This document shows, in pieces, positions 27,445 to 37,617 of a stretch of 64,000 bases of DNA. The notes below the pieces were generated by a model. It had not been told where the DNA came from, ran no database searches, and was given only the letters and a program-made list of their open reading frames with translations. The DNA comes from Craterilacuibacter sinensis (GTDB taxonomy: Bacteria > Pseudomonadota > Gammaproteobacteria > Burkholderiales > Chromobacteriaceae). How positions within the stretch are numbered: position 1 is the stretch's first letter; every line of letters begins with the position of its first letter. A program made the position numbers and the translations under genes. Location: NCBI RefSeq assembly GCF_009831765.1, contig NZ_WSSB01000010.1:28759-92758 (forward strand), given 5' to 3'.

Positions 27445-28797
27445 ATGCTTGACAACCTGACGACACGCCTGACGGGCGTGATCAAGACGCTGCGCGGAAA
27501 CGCCCGTCTCTCCGAATCCAACATCCAGGACGCGATGCGCGAAGTGCGCATGGCGCTGCTGGAAGCCGACGTGGCACTGCCCGTGGTCAAGTCCTTTATC
27601 GCCCAGGTCAAAGAGCGCGCGCTCGGCCAGGACGTAATGGGCAGCCTGACCCCGGGTCAGGCGCTGGTCGGCGTGGTCAACGACGAGTTGACCCGCCTGA
27701 TGGGCGAGAAAAACGACGCCCTGAATCTGGCGGCCCAGCCGCCGGCGGTGGTACTGATGGCCGGCCTGCAAGGCGCGGGTAAAACCACCACCGTCGGCAA
27801 GCTGGCCAAGCTGCTGAAGGAAACGCAGAAGAAAAAGGTGCTGGTGGTCTCGGCCGACGTGTACCGTCCGGCCGCCATCGAGCAGCTGAAACTGCTGGCC
27901 GAACAGGCCGGCGTCGAGTGGTTCCCGTCCGAGGGTTCGCAAAAACCGGTCGATATTGCACTGGCCGCCATTGACTACGCCAAGCGCCATTTCTTCGACG
28001 TACTGATGGTCGATACCGCCGGCCGTCTGGCCATCGACGAAGCGATGATGGCCGAGATCAAGGCGCTGCACGCCGCGGTCAAGCCGGTGGAAACGCTGTT
28101 TGTGGTGGATGCGATGCAGGGCCAGGATGCGGTCAATACTGCACAGGCCTTTGGCGAAGCGCTGCCACTGACCGGCGTGGTACTGACCAAGATGGATGGC
28201 GACTCGCGCGGCGGCGCGGCCTTGTCGGTACGCCACGTTACCGGCAAGCCGATCAAGTTTATCGGTGTCGGCGAAAAGCTCACCGGCCTTGAACCGTTCC
28301 ACCCTGACCGTATCGCCAACCGTATCCTGGGTATGGGCGATGTACTGAGCCTGATCGAGGATGTGCAAAAAGGCATCGATCAGGACGAAGCGGCCAAGAT
28401 CGCCAAGAAGCTCAAGTCAGGCAAGGGCTTCGATCTGGAAGACTTCCTCGGCCAGATGCAACAGATGAAAAAGATGGGCGGCGTCACCAGCATGCTGGAA
28501 AAGATGCCGGGCCAGATGGGCCAGATGGCCAAGGGAATCAAGGGTGATGAAGCCGAGAAATCGATGCGCCGCATCGAGGGCATTATCTACTCGATGACGC
28601 CGCTGGAACGGCGCAAGCCCGAACTATTGAAAGCCAGCCGCAAGCGCCGCATCGCCACCGGCGCCGGTGTCTCGGTACAGGAAGTCAACAAGCTGCTCAA
28701 GCAGTTCGAGGAGATGCAGAAGATGATGAAGCAGTTCTCCAAGGGCGGCCTGTCCAAGATGATGCGCGGCATGAAGGGCATGTTGCCCGGCATGTAA
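27445..28797 (+). CDS. ffh: signal recognition particle protein Ffh
   Basis: A 450-residue SRP54 homologue. It has an N domain (MLDNLTTRLTGVIKTLRG), a G domain with GLQGAGKTTTVGKLAK (about residues 105-120), DTAGRL, TKMDGDSRGG and KPIKFIGVGEKL, and a Met-rich M domain ending in GMKGMLPGM. It binds signal sequences with 4.5S RNA and delivers ribosomes to FtsY at the membrane. Full length and well conserved. Confidence 0.97.
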   Translation: MLDNLTTRLTGVIKTLRGNARLSESNIQDAMREVRMALLEADVALPVVKSFIAQVKERALGQDVMGSLTPGQALVGVVNDELTRLMGEKNDALNLAAQPPAVVLMAGLQGAGKTTTVGKLAKLLKETQKKKVLVVSADVYRPAAIEQLKLLAEQAGVEWFPSEGSQKPVDIALAAIDYAKRHFFDVLMVDTAGRLAIDEAMMAEIKALHAAVKPVETLFVVDAMQGQDAVNTAQAFGEALPLTGVVLTKMDGDSRGGAALSVRHVTGKPIKFIGVGEKLTGLEPFHPDRIANRILGMGDVLSLIEDVQKGIDQDEAAKIAKKLKSGKGFDLEDFLGQMQQMKKMGGVTSMLEKMPGQMGQMAKGIKGDEAEKSMRRIEGIIYSMTPLERRKPELLKASRKRRIATGAGVSVQEVNKLLKQFEEMQKMMKQFSKGGLSKMMRGMKGMLPGM

Positions 28798-28849
28798 AAG
28801 CGCAAAACAAGGGTCCCCAGAGACCCGGCGCGAACAACAAGGGAAGCCC

Positions 28850-28948
28850 ATGTCGCCGGAGGCCGTATTTCCGCAGCAACGGCGCGCTGCGCTGCCCGCA
28901 TCGCAACACCCCAAGCATTTTGCCGCCGGCTTGCGCCGCTGGCACTGA
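28850..28948 (+). CDS. possible 32-residue small protein between ffh and purB
   Basis: ATG at 28850 follows AAGGGAAG by a few bases and opens 32 codons, starting MSPEAVFPQQRRAALPAS, with a TGA at 28946. No family is recognised. A GGGTC/GACCC hairpin (28811-28825) precedes it. The basic, Ala/Pro-rich composition is what random GC-rich sequence gives, so coding is uncertain. Confidence 0.15.
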   Translation: MSPEAVFPQQRRAALPASQHPKHFAAGLRRWH

Positions 28949-28958
28949 TTGACCATGA

Positions 28959-30371
<1,413 letters not shown>

Positions 30372-30397
30372 AACGGCATTCATCCGGCTCCAACACA

Positions 30398-30425
30398 CGC
30401 CATCCTGCTCAGGGTGGCGTTTTTT
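30398..30425 (+). terminator. purB terminator
   Basis: CGCCATCCTG and CAGGGTGGCG arms with one G-U wobble, a 2-base gap, and six T residues. It separates purB from the Rieske oxygenase operon. Confidence 0.9.
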
Positions 30426-30467
30426 CTGCCTCCAATGGCCCGACTGCTCCCGGCAATCGGCTGCCGA

Positions 30468-30512
30468 AAATCCGGCACACCGCCGGATTTACAGCACAAG
30501 CACTGAAATCCG
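30468..30512. promoter_or_regulatory. enhancer-like palindrome upstream of the cntA-like sigma54 promoter
   Basis: AAATCCGGC-ACACC-GCCGGATTT is a perfect 9-5-9 inverted repeat at 30468-30490. A third half-site AAATCCG follows at 30506-30512. It lies about 80-100 bases upstream of the -24/-12 promoter, the usual place for a sigma54 activator. The activator gene at 32731-34167 is the obvious candidate to bind it. A single similar half-site (ATATCCGGC) occurs near 34269, upstream of the second sigma54 promoter. Confidence 0.5.
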
Positions 30513-30570
30513 CTCCTAGCCCAAGACAGTACAAACCATAAAAATCAATAACTTACAAACAAGAACACAA

Positions 30571-30586
30571 TGGCACGCCGCATGCT
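30571..30586 (+). promoter_or_regulatory. sigma54 promoter of the cntA-like operon
   Basis: TGGCACGCCGCATGCT has the invariant GG (30572-30573) and GC (30584-30585) separated by exactly 10 bases, with a full TGGCAC -24 block. Transcription would start near 30597 and leave a leader of about 40 bases before the ATG at 30639. Confidence 0.75.
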
Positions 30587-30638
30587 AGGTAGAGCGCATA
30601 GAACACATTTTTGCCCTTTTCCTCCACAGGAGACAGCC

Positions 30639-31790
30639 ATGCAGCAACACCAGAGCCTGCAACTACCGGATGATTTCTGCCGCGATCTAGACCATGCCTA
30701 TACCTTGCCGGCCAACTATTACACCTCCGAGTCGGTATTCCAGCACGAAAAGGAGCATATTTTCGCCCATGCCTGGCTTTGCCTATGCCACGCTAGCGAA
30801 CTGGCTGAAATCAACGCTTATGTCACGCGCAAAATCGTCGGAGAGAATCTGGTCGCGGTGCGTGGCCGCGACGGTGTGCTGCGCGCCTTCTACAACGTCT
30901 GCCCGCACCGCGGCCACGAGCTATTCAAAGACAGCGGCATTTCTCGCAATATGGTGAGCTGCCCCTACCACGCATGGACTTTCAAGCTGGACGGCGAACT
31001 GGCGGTGGCGCGCAACTGCGAGAACGTCGCCCACTTCGACAAGGCCGACTACAGCCTGACCCCGCTCAGGGTGGCAGAGTACGCCGGCTTCGTCTTCGTC
31101 AACATGGATATGGACGCCGCGCCTATCGAACAGACACTCTCCGGACTGGACGCCCATCTCAAATCAGTCTGCCCCAACATTGCCGAACTGCAGGTGGCAT
31201 CGCGCACCATTACCGACACCCCCGCCAACTGGAAGGTGATTGTCGACAATTATATGGAGTGCTACCACTGCGCGCCGGCGCATCCCGGATTTTCCAGTTC
31301 GGTCGATAGCGCCAGCTACACCCATACCTTTCACGGCAACTGGACATTGCAGCACGGACTCAGCAGATCGTCGGATCAGGGCTACGCCTTCGGTCAGGAG
31401 GTCAGCAACCAGGCATTCAGCGGCTACTGGGCCTGGCCCTGCGTCATGTTCAACGTGGTGCCGGGTGATGACACCATGACCGTCATCTACGAGTACCCGG
31501 TGTCTGCCGGGCTGACCGTGCAGTACTACGAGGTGCTGATGAAGAGCAAGGATGTCACGCCACAGCAGCGCGACTTTATCACCTGGGCCACGCAGACCTT
31601 CCGTCCTGAAGATCTGAGGCTGGTCGAAAGCGTGCAGCAAGGCCTGCAGTCGCGCGGCTACCGCGGCCAGGGCCGGATCATGGTCGACGCTAACCGCAGC
31701 GGCATCAGCGAGCACGGTATCGCCCACTTCCATCGCAAGGTCGCCGCCTGCTATGCCGCCCAGAATGGACAGAACGATGCCTGCGACTGA
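30639..31790 (+). CDS. CntA/YeaW-like Rieske oxygenase (carnitine or quaternary-amine monooxygenase)
   Basis: A 383-residue Rieske non-haem iron oxygenase; the ATG at 30639 has AGGAGACAG upstream. The Rieske cluster ligands are CPHRGH (Cys88, His90) and CPYHAW (Cys108, His111). The mononuclear iron site is DNYMECYHCAPAHPGF (His210, His215) with Asp325 in RPEDLRLVE as the likely third ligand. The bridging residue before the first His is Glu207, where most Rieske oxygenases have Asp; Glu at this place is a known mark of carnitine monooxygenase CntA. The C-terminal RGYRGQGRIM and RSGISEHGIAHF also recall CntA/YeaW. Such enzymes split carnitine or gamma-butyrobetaine to trimethylamine. Substrate here is not proven. 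Confidence 0.8.
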   Translation: MQQHQSLQLPDDFCRDLDHAYTLPANYYTSESVFQHEKEHIFAHAWLCLCHASELAEINAYVTRKIVGENLVAVRGRDGVLRAFYNVCPHRGHELFKDSGISRNMVSCPYHAWTFKLDGELAVARNCENVAHFDKADYSLTPLRVAEYAGFVFVNMDMDAAPIEQTLSGLDAHLKSVCPNIAELQVASRTITDTPANWKVIVDNYMECYHCAPAHPGFSSSVDSASYTHTFHGNWTLQHGLSRSSDQGYAFGQEVSNQAFSGYWAWPCVMFNVVPGDDTMTVIYEYPVSAGLTVQYYEVLMKSKDVTPQQRDFITWATQTFRPEDLRLVESVQQGLQSRGYRGQGRIMVDANRSGISEHGIAHFHRKVAACYAAQNGQNDACD

Positions 31791-32724
31791 ATGGCTGCAC
31801 GCCACGCTCGGCGAGACGCAGCCCCTCGCCGATGGCATCTGCCAGCTAAGCTTGCTGCCGGACACACCCTATCCGCCATACGCGTCCGGCAGCCACCTGC
31901 TGGTGCGTGTCGGCGGGCAGGCCGACGGCCCGACAAATGCCTATTCGCTACTGGGCGGCAGCGCTAGGAACGATGTGCGCATTGCCGTGCAGCGTGCCGA
32001 AGCATCGCGCGGCGGCTCGCACTGGCTGCACACACTCAGACCGGGCGACCGGCTTTGTATCAGCACACCGGCCAACCTGTTCCCACTGGAACCTAACGCC
32101 AGCGGGCACATGTTCATTGCGGGCGGGATCGGCATCACTCCGTTTATCGCACATCTGGCCGCGCTGGATGCCACTGGCCAGCGCGCCCGCTTGCACTATG
32201 CCTACCGCAGCGCCAGCAAAGCGGCCTTCGTGGCAGAGCTGTCCGGCTACGCCGATACGCAATGCTATGATGCCGGCCGTGGCCAGCGCATGGACATCAG
32301 GGCGCTACTGCAAGGTGTCGACGCGCACACCCATGTCTACGCCTGCGGCCCACAGCGACTGCTGGACGACGTCGAGCTTCACGGCGCCGACCTGCGTGCC
32401 GCTGGGCGCCTGCATATCGAACAGTTCAGTCCGCCTGCGCATCTGGCTACGGACGACAGCTTCACCATACAGCTAGCCCGCAGCGGTCAGCGACTGACCG
32501 TGGCGGCAGGAGAAAGCATCCTCGACGCCGTCCGGCGGCAAAGCACGGCCAAAGTAGAAAGCCTGTGCCGGGAAGGCTACTGCGGCACCTGTGAAACCCG
32601 CCTCCTGTCCGGACAAGCGGCGCACCGCGACCAGTACCTGAGCGATCAGGAAAAGCAGGCGCAAGACCGCATCATGCTGTGCGTGTCGCGCGCAGCATGC
32701 TCGCAACTGGTACTGGACCTGTAA
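31777..32724 (+). CDS. CntB/YeaX-like oxygenase reductase (FAD, NAD, C-terminal 2Fe-2S)
   Basis: A 315-residue reductase of the phthalate dioxygenase reductase type. An FAD-binding barrel (SGSHLLVRV, NAYSLLG) is followed by an NAD domain (FIAGGIGITPFIAHL; YACGPQRLLDDV). A plant-type ferredoxin domain closes it, with Cys ligands in SLCREGYCGTCETRLLSG and a later IMLCVSRA. It should feed electrons from NADH to the Rieske protein encoded just upstream. The start at 31777 overlaps the oxygenase gene by 14 bases; two earlier in-frame ATGs (31753, 31765) are possible. Confidence 0.85.
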   Translation: MPATEWLHATLGETQPLADGICQLSLLPDTPYPPYASGSHLLVRVGGQADGPTNAYSLLGGSARNDVRIAVQRAEASRGGSHWLHTLRPGDRLCISTPANLFPLEPNASGHMFIAGGIGITPFIAHLAALDATGQRARLHYAYRSASKAAFVAELSGYADTQCYDAGRGQRMDIRALLQGVDAHTHVYACGPQRLLDDVELHGADLRAAGRLHIEQFSPPAHLATDDSFTIQLARSGQRLTVAAGESILDAVRRQSTAKVESLCREGYCGTCETRLLSGQAAHRDQYLSDQEKQAQDRIMLCVSRAACSQLVLDL

Positions 32725-32730
32725 CCAGGC

Positions 32731-34167
32731 TCAGTCATCCATGACCTGCTGCGCCAGCCGGATGCCGTATTTCTTCATTTTGTACTGCAAGGTGGCACGC
32801 GGCAGCCCGCAGCGGCGTGCCGCTTCGGACAAGTTGGGATAGCGGCGCAGATAATGCAGCAGTAACTGGCGCTCGAAGCCGGCCAGCTGCTCGTCCAGCG
32901 TACCTGATGCCTCGTCGACTTCGGGCTGCGTGCCCGACTGTGCAGCGGGTGGCATCGACGCCGCTACCGGCCGTGGCGCAGCCGTTTGCTCATCATCCTC
33001 CAGTAGTACAAAGTCGAGTTCCTCGCCGTTTTCACAGAAAATCAGGCTGCGCAGCATGATGTTTTCCAGCATGCGTACATTGCCCGGCCAGCTGTGCCGT
33101 TGCAGCCGTTCGAGTACCGCCGGGCTGATGCGCTGCACCCGATTGCCGGTCAGCTTGCCGTGGCGGGCAAGAAAAGCGTGTGCCAGCAAGGGAATATCAT
33201 GCCGACGCTCACGTAGCGGCGGGATGGTGAGATAGCCGACGTTCAGCCGGTACAAAAGATCAGGACGGATATGCTGCCGGCGCAGCATGTCCTGCGGCGA
33301 CTCGTTGGTCGCTGCAATAATGCGCACGTCGACGCGAATCTCCCGACTGGCCCCCACACGACGGAAAGTCATCTCCTGCAAGGCACGCAACAGCTTGGCC
33401 TGCACCGCCAGCGGCATCGAGTTGAGCTCGTCAAGAAACAATGTGCCGCCATGCGCCCCCTCAAGCAGGCCGGCGCGGTCTTCGGCACCGGTAAACGCCC
33501 CCTTCACTGTGCCAAACAGCGCGCTTTCAAACAATTGCTCGGGCGTAGCAGCGCAGTTAAGCACCAGATATGGCTTACCGGCACGCGCACTCTGGCTATG
33601 CAGCAGGCGGGCAAACAACTCCTTGCCGGTTCCTGTCTCACCGTAGATCAGTACCTGCACATCGGTGCGTGCCAGACGCTGCGCCTGCTGCACCAGTTTT
33701 TGCATCGCAGGATCGCAAGTAACAATTCCATAATCATTAAGCGGCAACCGTTCGTGCAGACGCTGCTGCAGGTCGACAAAACGCTCGTGCAGTTGATTGA
33801 CCTCGGTCAGGTCGCGCGCGACTTCGATCGCCCCTATCACAGCGCCGTCGGCATTACTCAGCGGCAAGGTGGTATGCACCTGATGCACCGGCTTGCCGCT
33901 GGCGTTGTAGTAAAGCTGGTACTGGTTGTGATAACGCTTGCCGCTATCCAGAGCCTGCAACAGCGTACTGCTGTGCTGATTCATACCTGGGTAGACCTGC
34001 AGCAGCGACCGGCCGAGCGCACGCTCGGCCAGACAGTCGTCCAGACGCGCACTCTCCGCGTTGTAATACACATAGTGACCGTCAGCGTCGACGATGGCGA
34101 CCGCCAGCGGCAGGCTGTCAAGAAACTCGGCCAGCATGGAAATGCTGGCTGCAAGTTGCGTGTCCAT
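32731..34167 (-). CDS. PAS-domain sigma54-dependent transcriptional activator
   Basis: A 478-residue enhancer-binding protein. An N-terminal PAS domain (about residues 10-115, LAVAIVDADGHYVYYNAESARL) is followed by the AAA+ domain with Walker A GETGTGKE (176-183), the sigma54-contacting GAFTGA loop (223-228), Walker B GGTLFLDEL and the arginine finger region NVGYLTIPPLRERRHDI. A Fis-type helix-turn-helix (LSEAARRCGLPRATLQYKMKKYGI) ends it. Layout resembles RocR of Bacillus, which controls arginine catabolism. It lies between two operons that both have -24/-12 promoters, so it probably activates both. The PAS ligand is unknown. Confidence 0.9.
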   Translation of the reverse strand: MDTQLAASISMLAEFLDSLPLAVAIVDADGHYVYYNAESARLDDCLAERALGRSLLQVYPGMNQHSSTLLQALDSGKRYHNQYQLYYNASGKPVHQVHTTLPLSNADGAVIGAIEVARDLTEVNQLHERFVDLQQRLHERLPLNDYGIVTCDPAMQKLVQQAQRLARTDVQVLIYGETGTGKELFARLLHSQSARAGKPYLVLNCAATPEQLFESALFGTVKGAFTGAEDRAGLLEGAHGGTLFLDELNSMPLAVQAKLLRALQEMTFRRVGASREIRVDVRIIAATNESPQDMLRRQHIRPDLLYRLNVGYLTIPPLRERRHDIPLLAHAFLARHGKLTGNRVQRISPAVLERLQRHSWPGNVRMLENIMLRSLIFCENGEELDFVLLEDDEQTAAPRPVAASMPPAAQSGTQPEVDEASGTLDEQLAGFERQLLLHYLRRYPNLSEAARRCGLPRATLQYKMKKYGIRLAQQVMDD

Positions 34168-34373
34168 GGTGTGTCTCTCCCGAGGATACTTCCTTTTTAT
34201 GAATTACACATACCATGTTTCACACACTGGTGGACAGCAAACTGTCAGCAAGCTCGCCCTGGCTGCCGAATATCCGGCATAAATGCAACTTTCCGCGTCA
34301 ACGGCAGAAAACCGCCGCATCCCACACCATCTCAAGCCCTTGTTTTTACCTGCTTTTACCAGCAGAAGGCAGA

Positions 34374-34390
34374 TGGCACGTATCCTGCTT
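34374..34390 (+). promoter_or_regulatory. sigma54 promoter of the ABC transporter-aruHI-like operon
   Basis: TGGCACGTATCCTGCTT has GG at 34375-34376 and GC at 34387-34388, exactly 10 bases apart, with a full TGGCAC block. It is nearly the same as the promoter at 30571. Transcription would start near 34400, about 37 bases before the first ATG. The flanking 34168-34436 stretch has no gene. Confidence 0.75.
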
Positions 34391-34436
34391 GGCAATAGAC
34401 ATCGTGTCGCCGCGCCAGCCTATCGTGCGCACTTAA

Positions 34437-35252
34437 ATGGGAAAAATCTTGCCGATGCTACCTGACCCACATGCAACCAAGCAGGCAGTCATCGAAATCG
34501 CTGACCTTCACAAACGCTTTGGCGCACACCCCGTGCTGCAAGGCGTCTCTTTTACTGCGCATCAGGGCGAGGTGGTGTCGTTAATTGGTGCCAGCGGCTC
34601 GGGCAAAAGCACCTTGCTGCGCTGCATGAACCTGCTGGAAGTCCCGGACAGTGGCCGGATCGTGATCGCCGGCGAGCAGGTGGCGTTCCGTAACGACCGC
34701 AAGGGGCAGACCATGGTGGCCGACCCGCGGCAGGTCGAGCGTATCCGCACCCGCCTCGCCATGGTGTTCCAGCAGTTCAATCTCTGGCCGCATATGACAG
34801 TGCTGGAAAACCTGATCGAGGTTCCGGTACGCGTTCTGGGACAAGCGCGCCCACAAGCAATTGAACTGGCCGAAACCCTGCTGGCCAAGGTCGGTATCGC
34901 CGACAAGCGCCACCATTATCCCGCCTTTCTTTCTGGCGGACAGCAGCAGCGTGTCGCCATCGCCCGCGCGCTGGCAACCCGCCCAAGCGTCATGCTGTTC
35001 GATGAACCGACCTCGGCACTGGATCCCGAGCTAGCAGGTGAAGTCCTGAAAGTGATAAGGAATCTGGCGCAGGAAGGCTGCACCATGGTGCTCGTCACGC
35101 ACGAGATGGCGTTTGCGCGCGAAGTTTCCAGCAAGGTGCTGTTCCTGCATCAGGGGCGCATCGAAGAAGTGGGTACTGCGCAACAGGTATTCGAGTCGCC
35201 AAGCAGTGAACGCTGCCGGCAGTTTGTCAACGCCCAGTTCTGCCGTGCCTGA
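34437..35252 (+). CDS. polar/basic amino-acid ABC transporter, ATP-binding protein
   Basis: A 271-residue ABC ATPase of the HisP/ArtP/AotP type. Walker A is GASGSGKSTLLRC (about residues 51-63), the signature LSGGQQQRVAIARAL, Walker B VMLFDEPTSALDP, and the switch His in LVTHEMAFAREV. A second ATG six codons in (34455) could also start it. First gene of a seven-gene-like unit with the binding protein, two permeases and two catabolic enzymes, so import and breakdown are co-regulated. Confidence 0.9.
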   Translation: MGKILPMLPDPHATKQAVIEIADLHKRFGAHPVLQGVSFTAHQGEVVSLIGASGSGKSTLLRCMNLLEVPDSGRIVIAGEQVAFRNDRKGQTMVADPRQVERIRTRLAMVFQQFNLWPHMTVLENLIEVPVRVLGQARPQAIELAETLLAKVGIADKRHHYPAFLSGGQQQRVAIARALATRPSVMLFDEPTSALDPELAGEVLKVIRNLAQEGCTMVLVTHEMAFAREVSSKVLFLHQGRIEEVGTAQQVFESPSSERCRQFVNAQFCRA

Positions 35253-35327
35253 TTGCGGCCAGTGGCAACTTTTTCCCTGCAAGACACACGGGCAGCAACG
35301 CTGCCCTCATCAGGAGGTAACGAGAAG

Positions 35328-36104
35328 ATGAAGTCCAGAATGCTTACCCTGTGCTGTTCGCTTTCCCTCGGCCTGCTCGTCCATGGCAACGCCATGGCAG
35401 GTACACCACTCAAGATCGGCCTGGCGGCCGAGCCCTACCCGCCGTTCTCGACCAAGAACAGTAGCGGACAGTGGAGCGGCTTCGAAGTCGACGTGCTCAA
35501 CCAGCTATGCCGGGAAATGAAGACACAATGCCAGATTACCGAGGTGGCATGGGACGGCCTCATCCCCTCCTTGCAAAGCAAGAAAATTGACGTGATTTTC
35601 AACTCGATGTCGATCACGCCGGAACGGCAGAAAGTCATCAGCTTCAGCAAGCCTTACTATTACACCGACTCGATGTTCGTCGGCCGCAAGGGCAGCAAGC
35701 TCGACCCGAGCCCGGCCGGCATGCGCGGCAAAACGCTAGGCGTACAGTCCTCCACCGTCAACGCCAACTACGCGATGAAGCGCTACGCTCAGAGTGCCAG
35801 CATCAAGTACTACAACACCCAGGACGAACTGAACGCCGATATGGCCGCCGGACGTATAGATGCGATGCTGCTTGATGCGCTGGCTGCCAGCGACTTTCTC
35901 GCCAGCAAGGATGGTAGCGCGCTCGAGTCCAAAGGGCTGGCCACACGCGACCCGATGTTCGGCCCCGGCGTCGGTGCGGGTCTGCGCAAGCAGGACACCG
36001 CACTCAAGCAGCAGTTCGATGCCGCCATCGATAAACTGATCAAGAGCGGCAACTACGATGTCATTCAGAAGAAGTACTTCAAGATCAGCATCTTACCCAA
36101 ATAA
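35328..36104 (+). CDS. periplasmic amino-acid-binding protein of the ABC transporter
   Basis: A 258-residue SBP_bac_3 protein. AGGAGG lies 9 bases before the ATG. The signal peptide ends at GNAMA, followed by GTPLKIGLAAEPYPPFSTKNSSGQW. SMSITPERQKVISFSKPYY and the C-terminal DVIQKKYFKISILPK are typical of lysine/arginine/ornithine or octopine-type binding proteins (ArgT/AotJ/OccT). The ligand could be arginine, but octopine-like or betaine-like compounds are also possible. Confidence 0.88.
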   Translation: MKSRMLTLCCSLSLGLLVHGNAMAGTPLKIGLAAEPYPPFSTKNSSGQWSGFEVDVLNQLCREMKTQCQITEVAWDGLIPSLQSKKIDVIFNSMSITPERQKVISFSKPYYYTDSMFVGRKGSKLDPSPAGMRGKTLGVQSSTVNANYAMKRYAQSASIKYYNTQDELNADMAAGRIDAMLLDALAASDFLASKDGSALESKGLATRDPMFGPGVGAGLRKQDTALKQQFDAAIDKLIKSGNYDVIQKKYFKISILPK

Positions 36105-36167
36105 GCCCTGTGCGCGCGACTCAGGTCGCGCCCCCATCCCGGCATCACCACACTTGGGGAATCTGTC

Positions 36168-36878
36168 ATGCAGTGGCTGAACCATGCTTTTGAAGTCGTC
36201 GTGCTCGAATGGGGGCTGCAGCTGCTGCAAGGCGCGCTGGTTACCCTGCAAATCGCGGCCGGCGCGTTTGCCATCGGTATGGCGATTGGTGTGCTCGTGG
36301 CCATGGTCAAGCTGTCCGGACCGCGCCCGCTCATCCGGCTGGCCGATCTCTACACCACGCTGTGCCGCGCCATTCCAGAGCTACTGCTGATTCTGCTGCT
36401 CTATTACGCAGGTAGCGACCTGATCAACTTCGTGCTGGCACGCTTCGGGCAGGAACCGGCCGAAATCAACGGTTTTTTCGCTGCAGTGGTCGTGCTTGGC
36501 ATCGTGCAGGGTGCGTACGCTGGGGAGATTATCCGTGGTGCGATTCAGGCGATTCCATCCGGGCATATCGAAGCAGCGCGCGCATTCGGTTGTCGTCGCA
36601 CGCTGATCCTGCGCCGCATCATCCTGCCGGAAATGCTGCCGTACGCGATTGGCGGGCTGTCCAACCTGTGGCTGGTTCTGATCAAGGATAGTGCACTGAT
36701 CAGCATCGTCGGCTACAGCGAACTGCTGTTCACGACCAAGCAGGCCGCCGGCAGCACACGCGAGTATCTGCTGTTCTACCTGTCCGTCAGCGCACTTTAC
36801 CTGCTGATCACCCTGCTCTCTAACCTGCTGTTCAGCCGGATCGACCACCACATTGCCCGCTGGATGCCGGCACACTGA
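36168..36878 (+). CDS. amino-acid ABC transporter permease (HisQ/AotQ type)
   Basis: A 236-residue permease with about five helices (QLLQGALVTLQIAAGAFAIGMAIG onward). The EAA loop EAARAFGCRRTLILRRIILPEMLPYA lies at about residues 140-165 and contacts the ATPase. The pair of permeases and the RAIPELLLILLLYY segment match HisQ/OccQ/AotQ. It lies 63 bases after the binding protein gene and 19 before the second permease. Confidence 0.9.
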   Translation: MQWLNHAFEVVVLEWGLQLLQGALVTLQIAAGAFAIGMAIGVLVAMVKLSGPRPLIRLADLYTTLCRAIPELLLILLLYYAGSDLINFVLARFGQEPAEINGFFAAVVVLGIVQGAYAGEIIRGAIQAIPSGHIEAARAFGCRRTLILRRIILPEMLPYAIGGLSNLWLVLIKDSALISIVGYSELLFTTKQAAGSTREYLLFYLSVSALYLLITLLSNLLFSRIDHHIARWMPAH

Positions 36879-36897
36879 ACGCCGATAAGGAAAGCAT

Positions 36898-37593
36898 ATG
36901 GATTTTTCCTGGTTCTCCGAGTACCACCCGCAACTATGGCTCGCGGCACTGACCACCGTGCAATTGCTGCTGGTTTCGGGAAGTGCAGGTTTTGTGCTGG
37001 CGATACTGGTCGGCTTCGGCCGTCTCTCGAAACAGCCCTTTATCGCCTGGTTCAGCCTGTCCTACACCAATCTGATACGCGGTACGCCGCTTCTGGTGCA
37101 GATTTACGTATTGTATTACGGCCTTGGCAGCCTGTTTCAGGATATGCCGACCCTGCGCGACTCCATACTGTGGCCTTATCTGCGCGAAGGCTTCTGGTAT
37201 GTCGCACTGGCGCTAACGCTCAGCGTTGGCGGCTATCTAGGCGAAGTCCTCAAAAGCGGGCTGCGCGCGGTGCCGAAGGGCGGACTGGAAGCGGCACGCG
37301 CACTGGGCATGCCGCGCTTGCTGGTCATACGCCGCATCTGGCTGCCACAAACGCTGTACATGCTGTTACCGACCCTTGCCGGCGAATCGGTCATGCTACT
37401 GAAATCGACCGCACTAGCGTCAACCGTTGCCGTCATGGACGCACTGGGGGTCGCCAATCTGATCCGTAACCAGACCTTCCTGACCTATGAGCCGCTGCTG
37501 ATCATCGCCGGGCTCTACCTGTTGCTGGCAATTGCCATCGAGCAGCTTTTCAAACGGCTCGAGTCTCGCCTGCCTTTTCGCAACGCGCTTTAA
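36898..37593 (+). CDS. amino-acid ABC transporter permease (HisM/AotM type)
   Basis: A 231-residue permease, the second half of the membrane heterodimer. YTNLIRGTPLLVQIYVLYYGL and the EAA loop EAARALGMPRLLVIRRIWLPQTL are conserved. About five helices. AAGGAA precedes the ATG by several bases. Together with the gene upstream it should import a basic or guanidino amino acid across the inner membrane. Confidence 0.9.
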   Translation: MDFSWFSEYHPQLWLAALTTVQLLLVSGSAGFVLAILVGFGRLSKQPFIAWFSLSYTNLIRGTPLLVQIYVLYYGLGSLFQDMPTLRDSILWPYLREGFWYVALALTLSVGGYLGEVLKSGLRAVPKGGLEAARALGMPRLLVIRRIWLPQTLYMLLPTLAGESVMLLKSTALASTVAVMDALGVANLIRNQTFLTYEPLLIIAGLYLLLAIAIEQLFKRLESRLPFRNAL

Positions 37594-37617
37594 CTTCCAC
37601 GCACAAGGATTCTTCGC

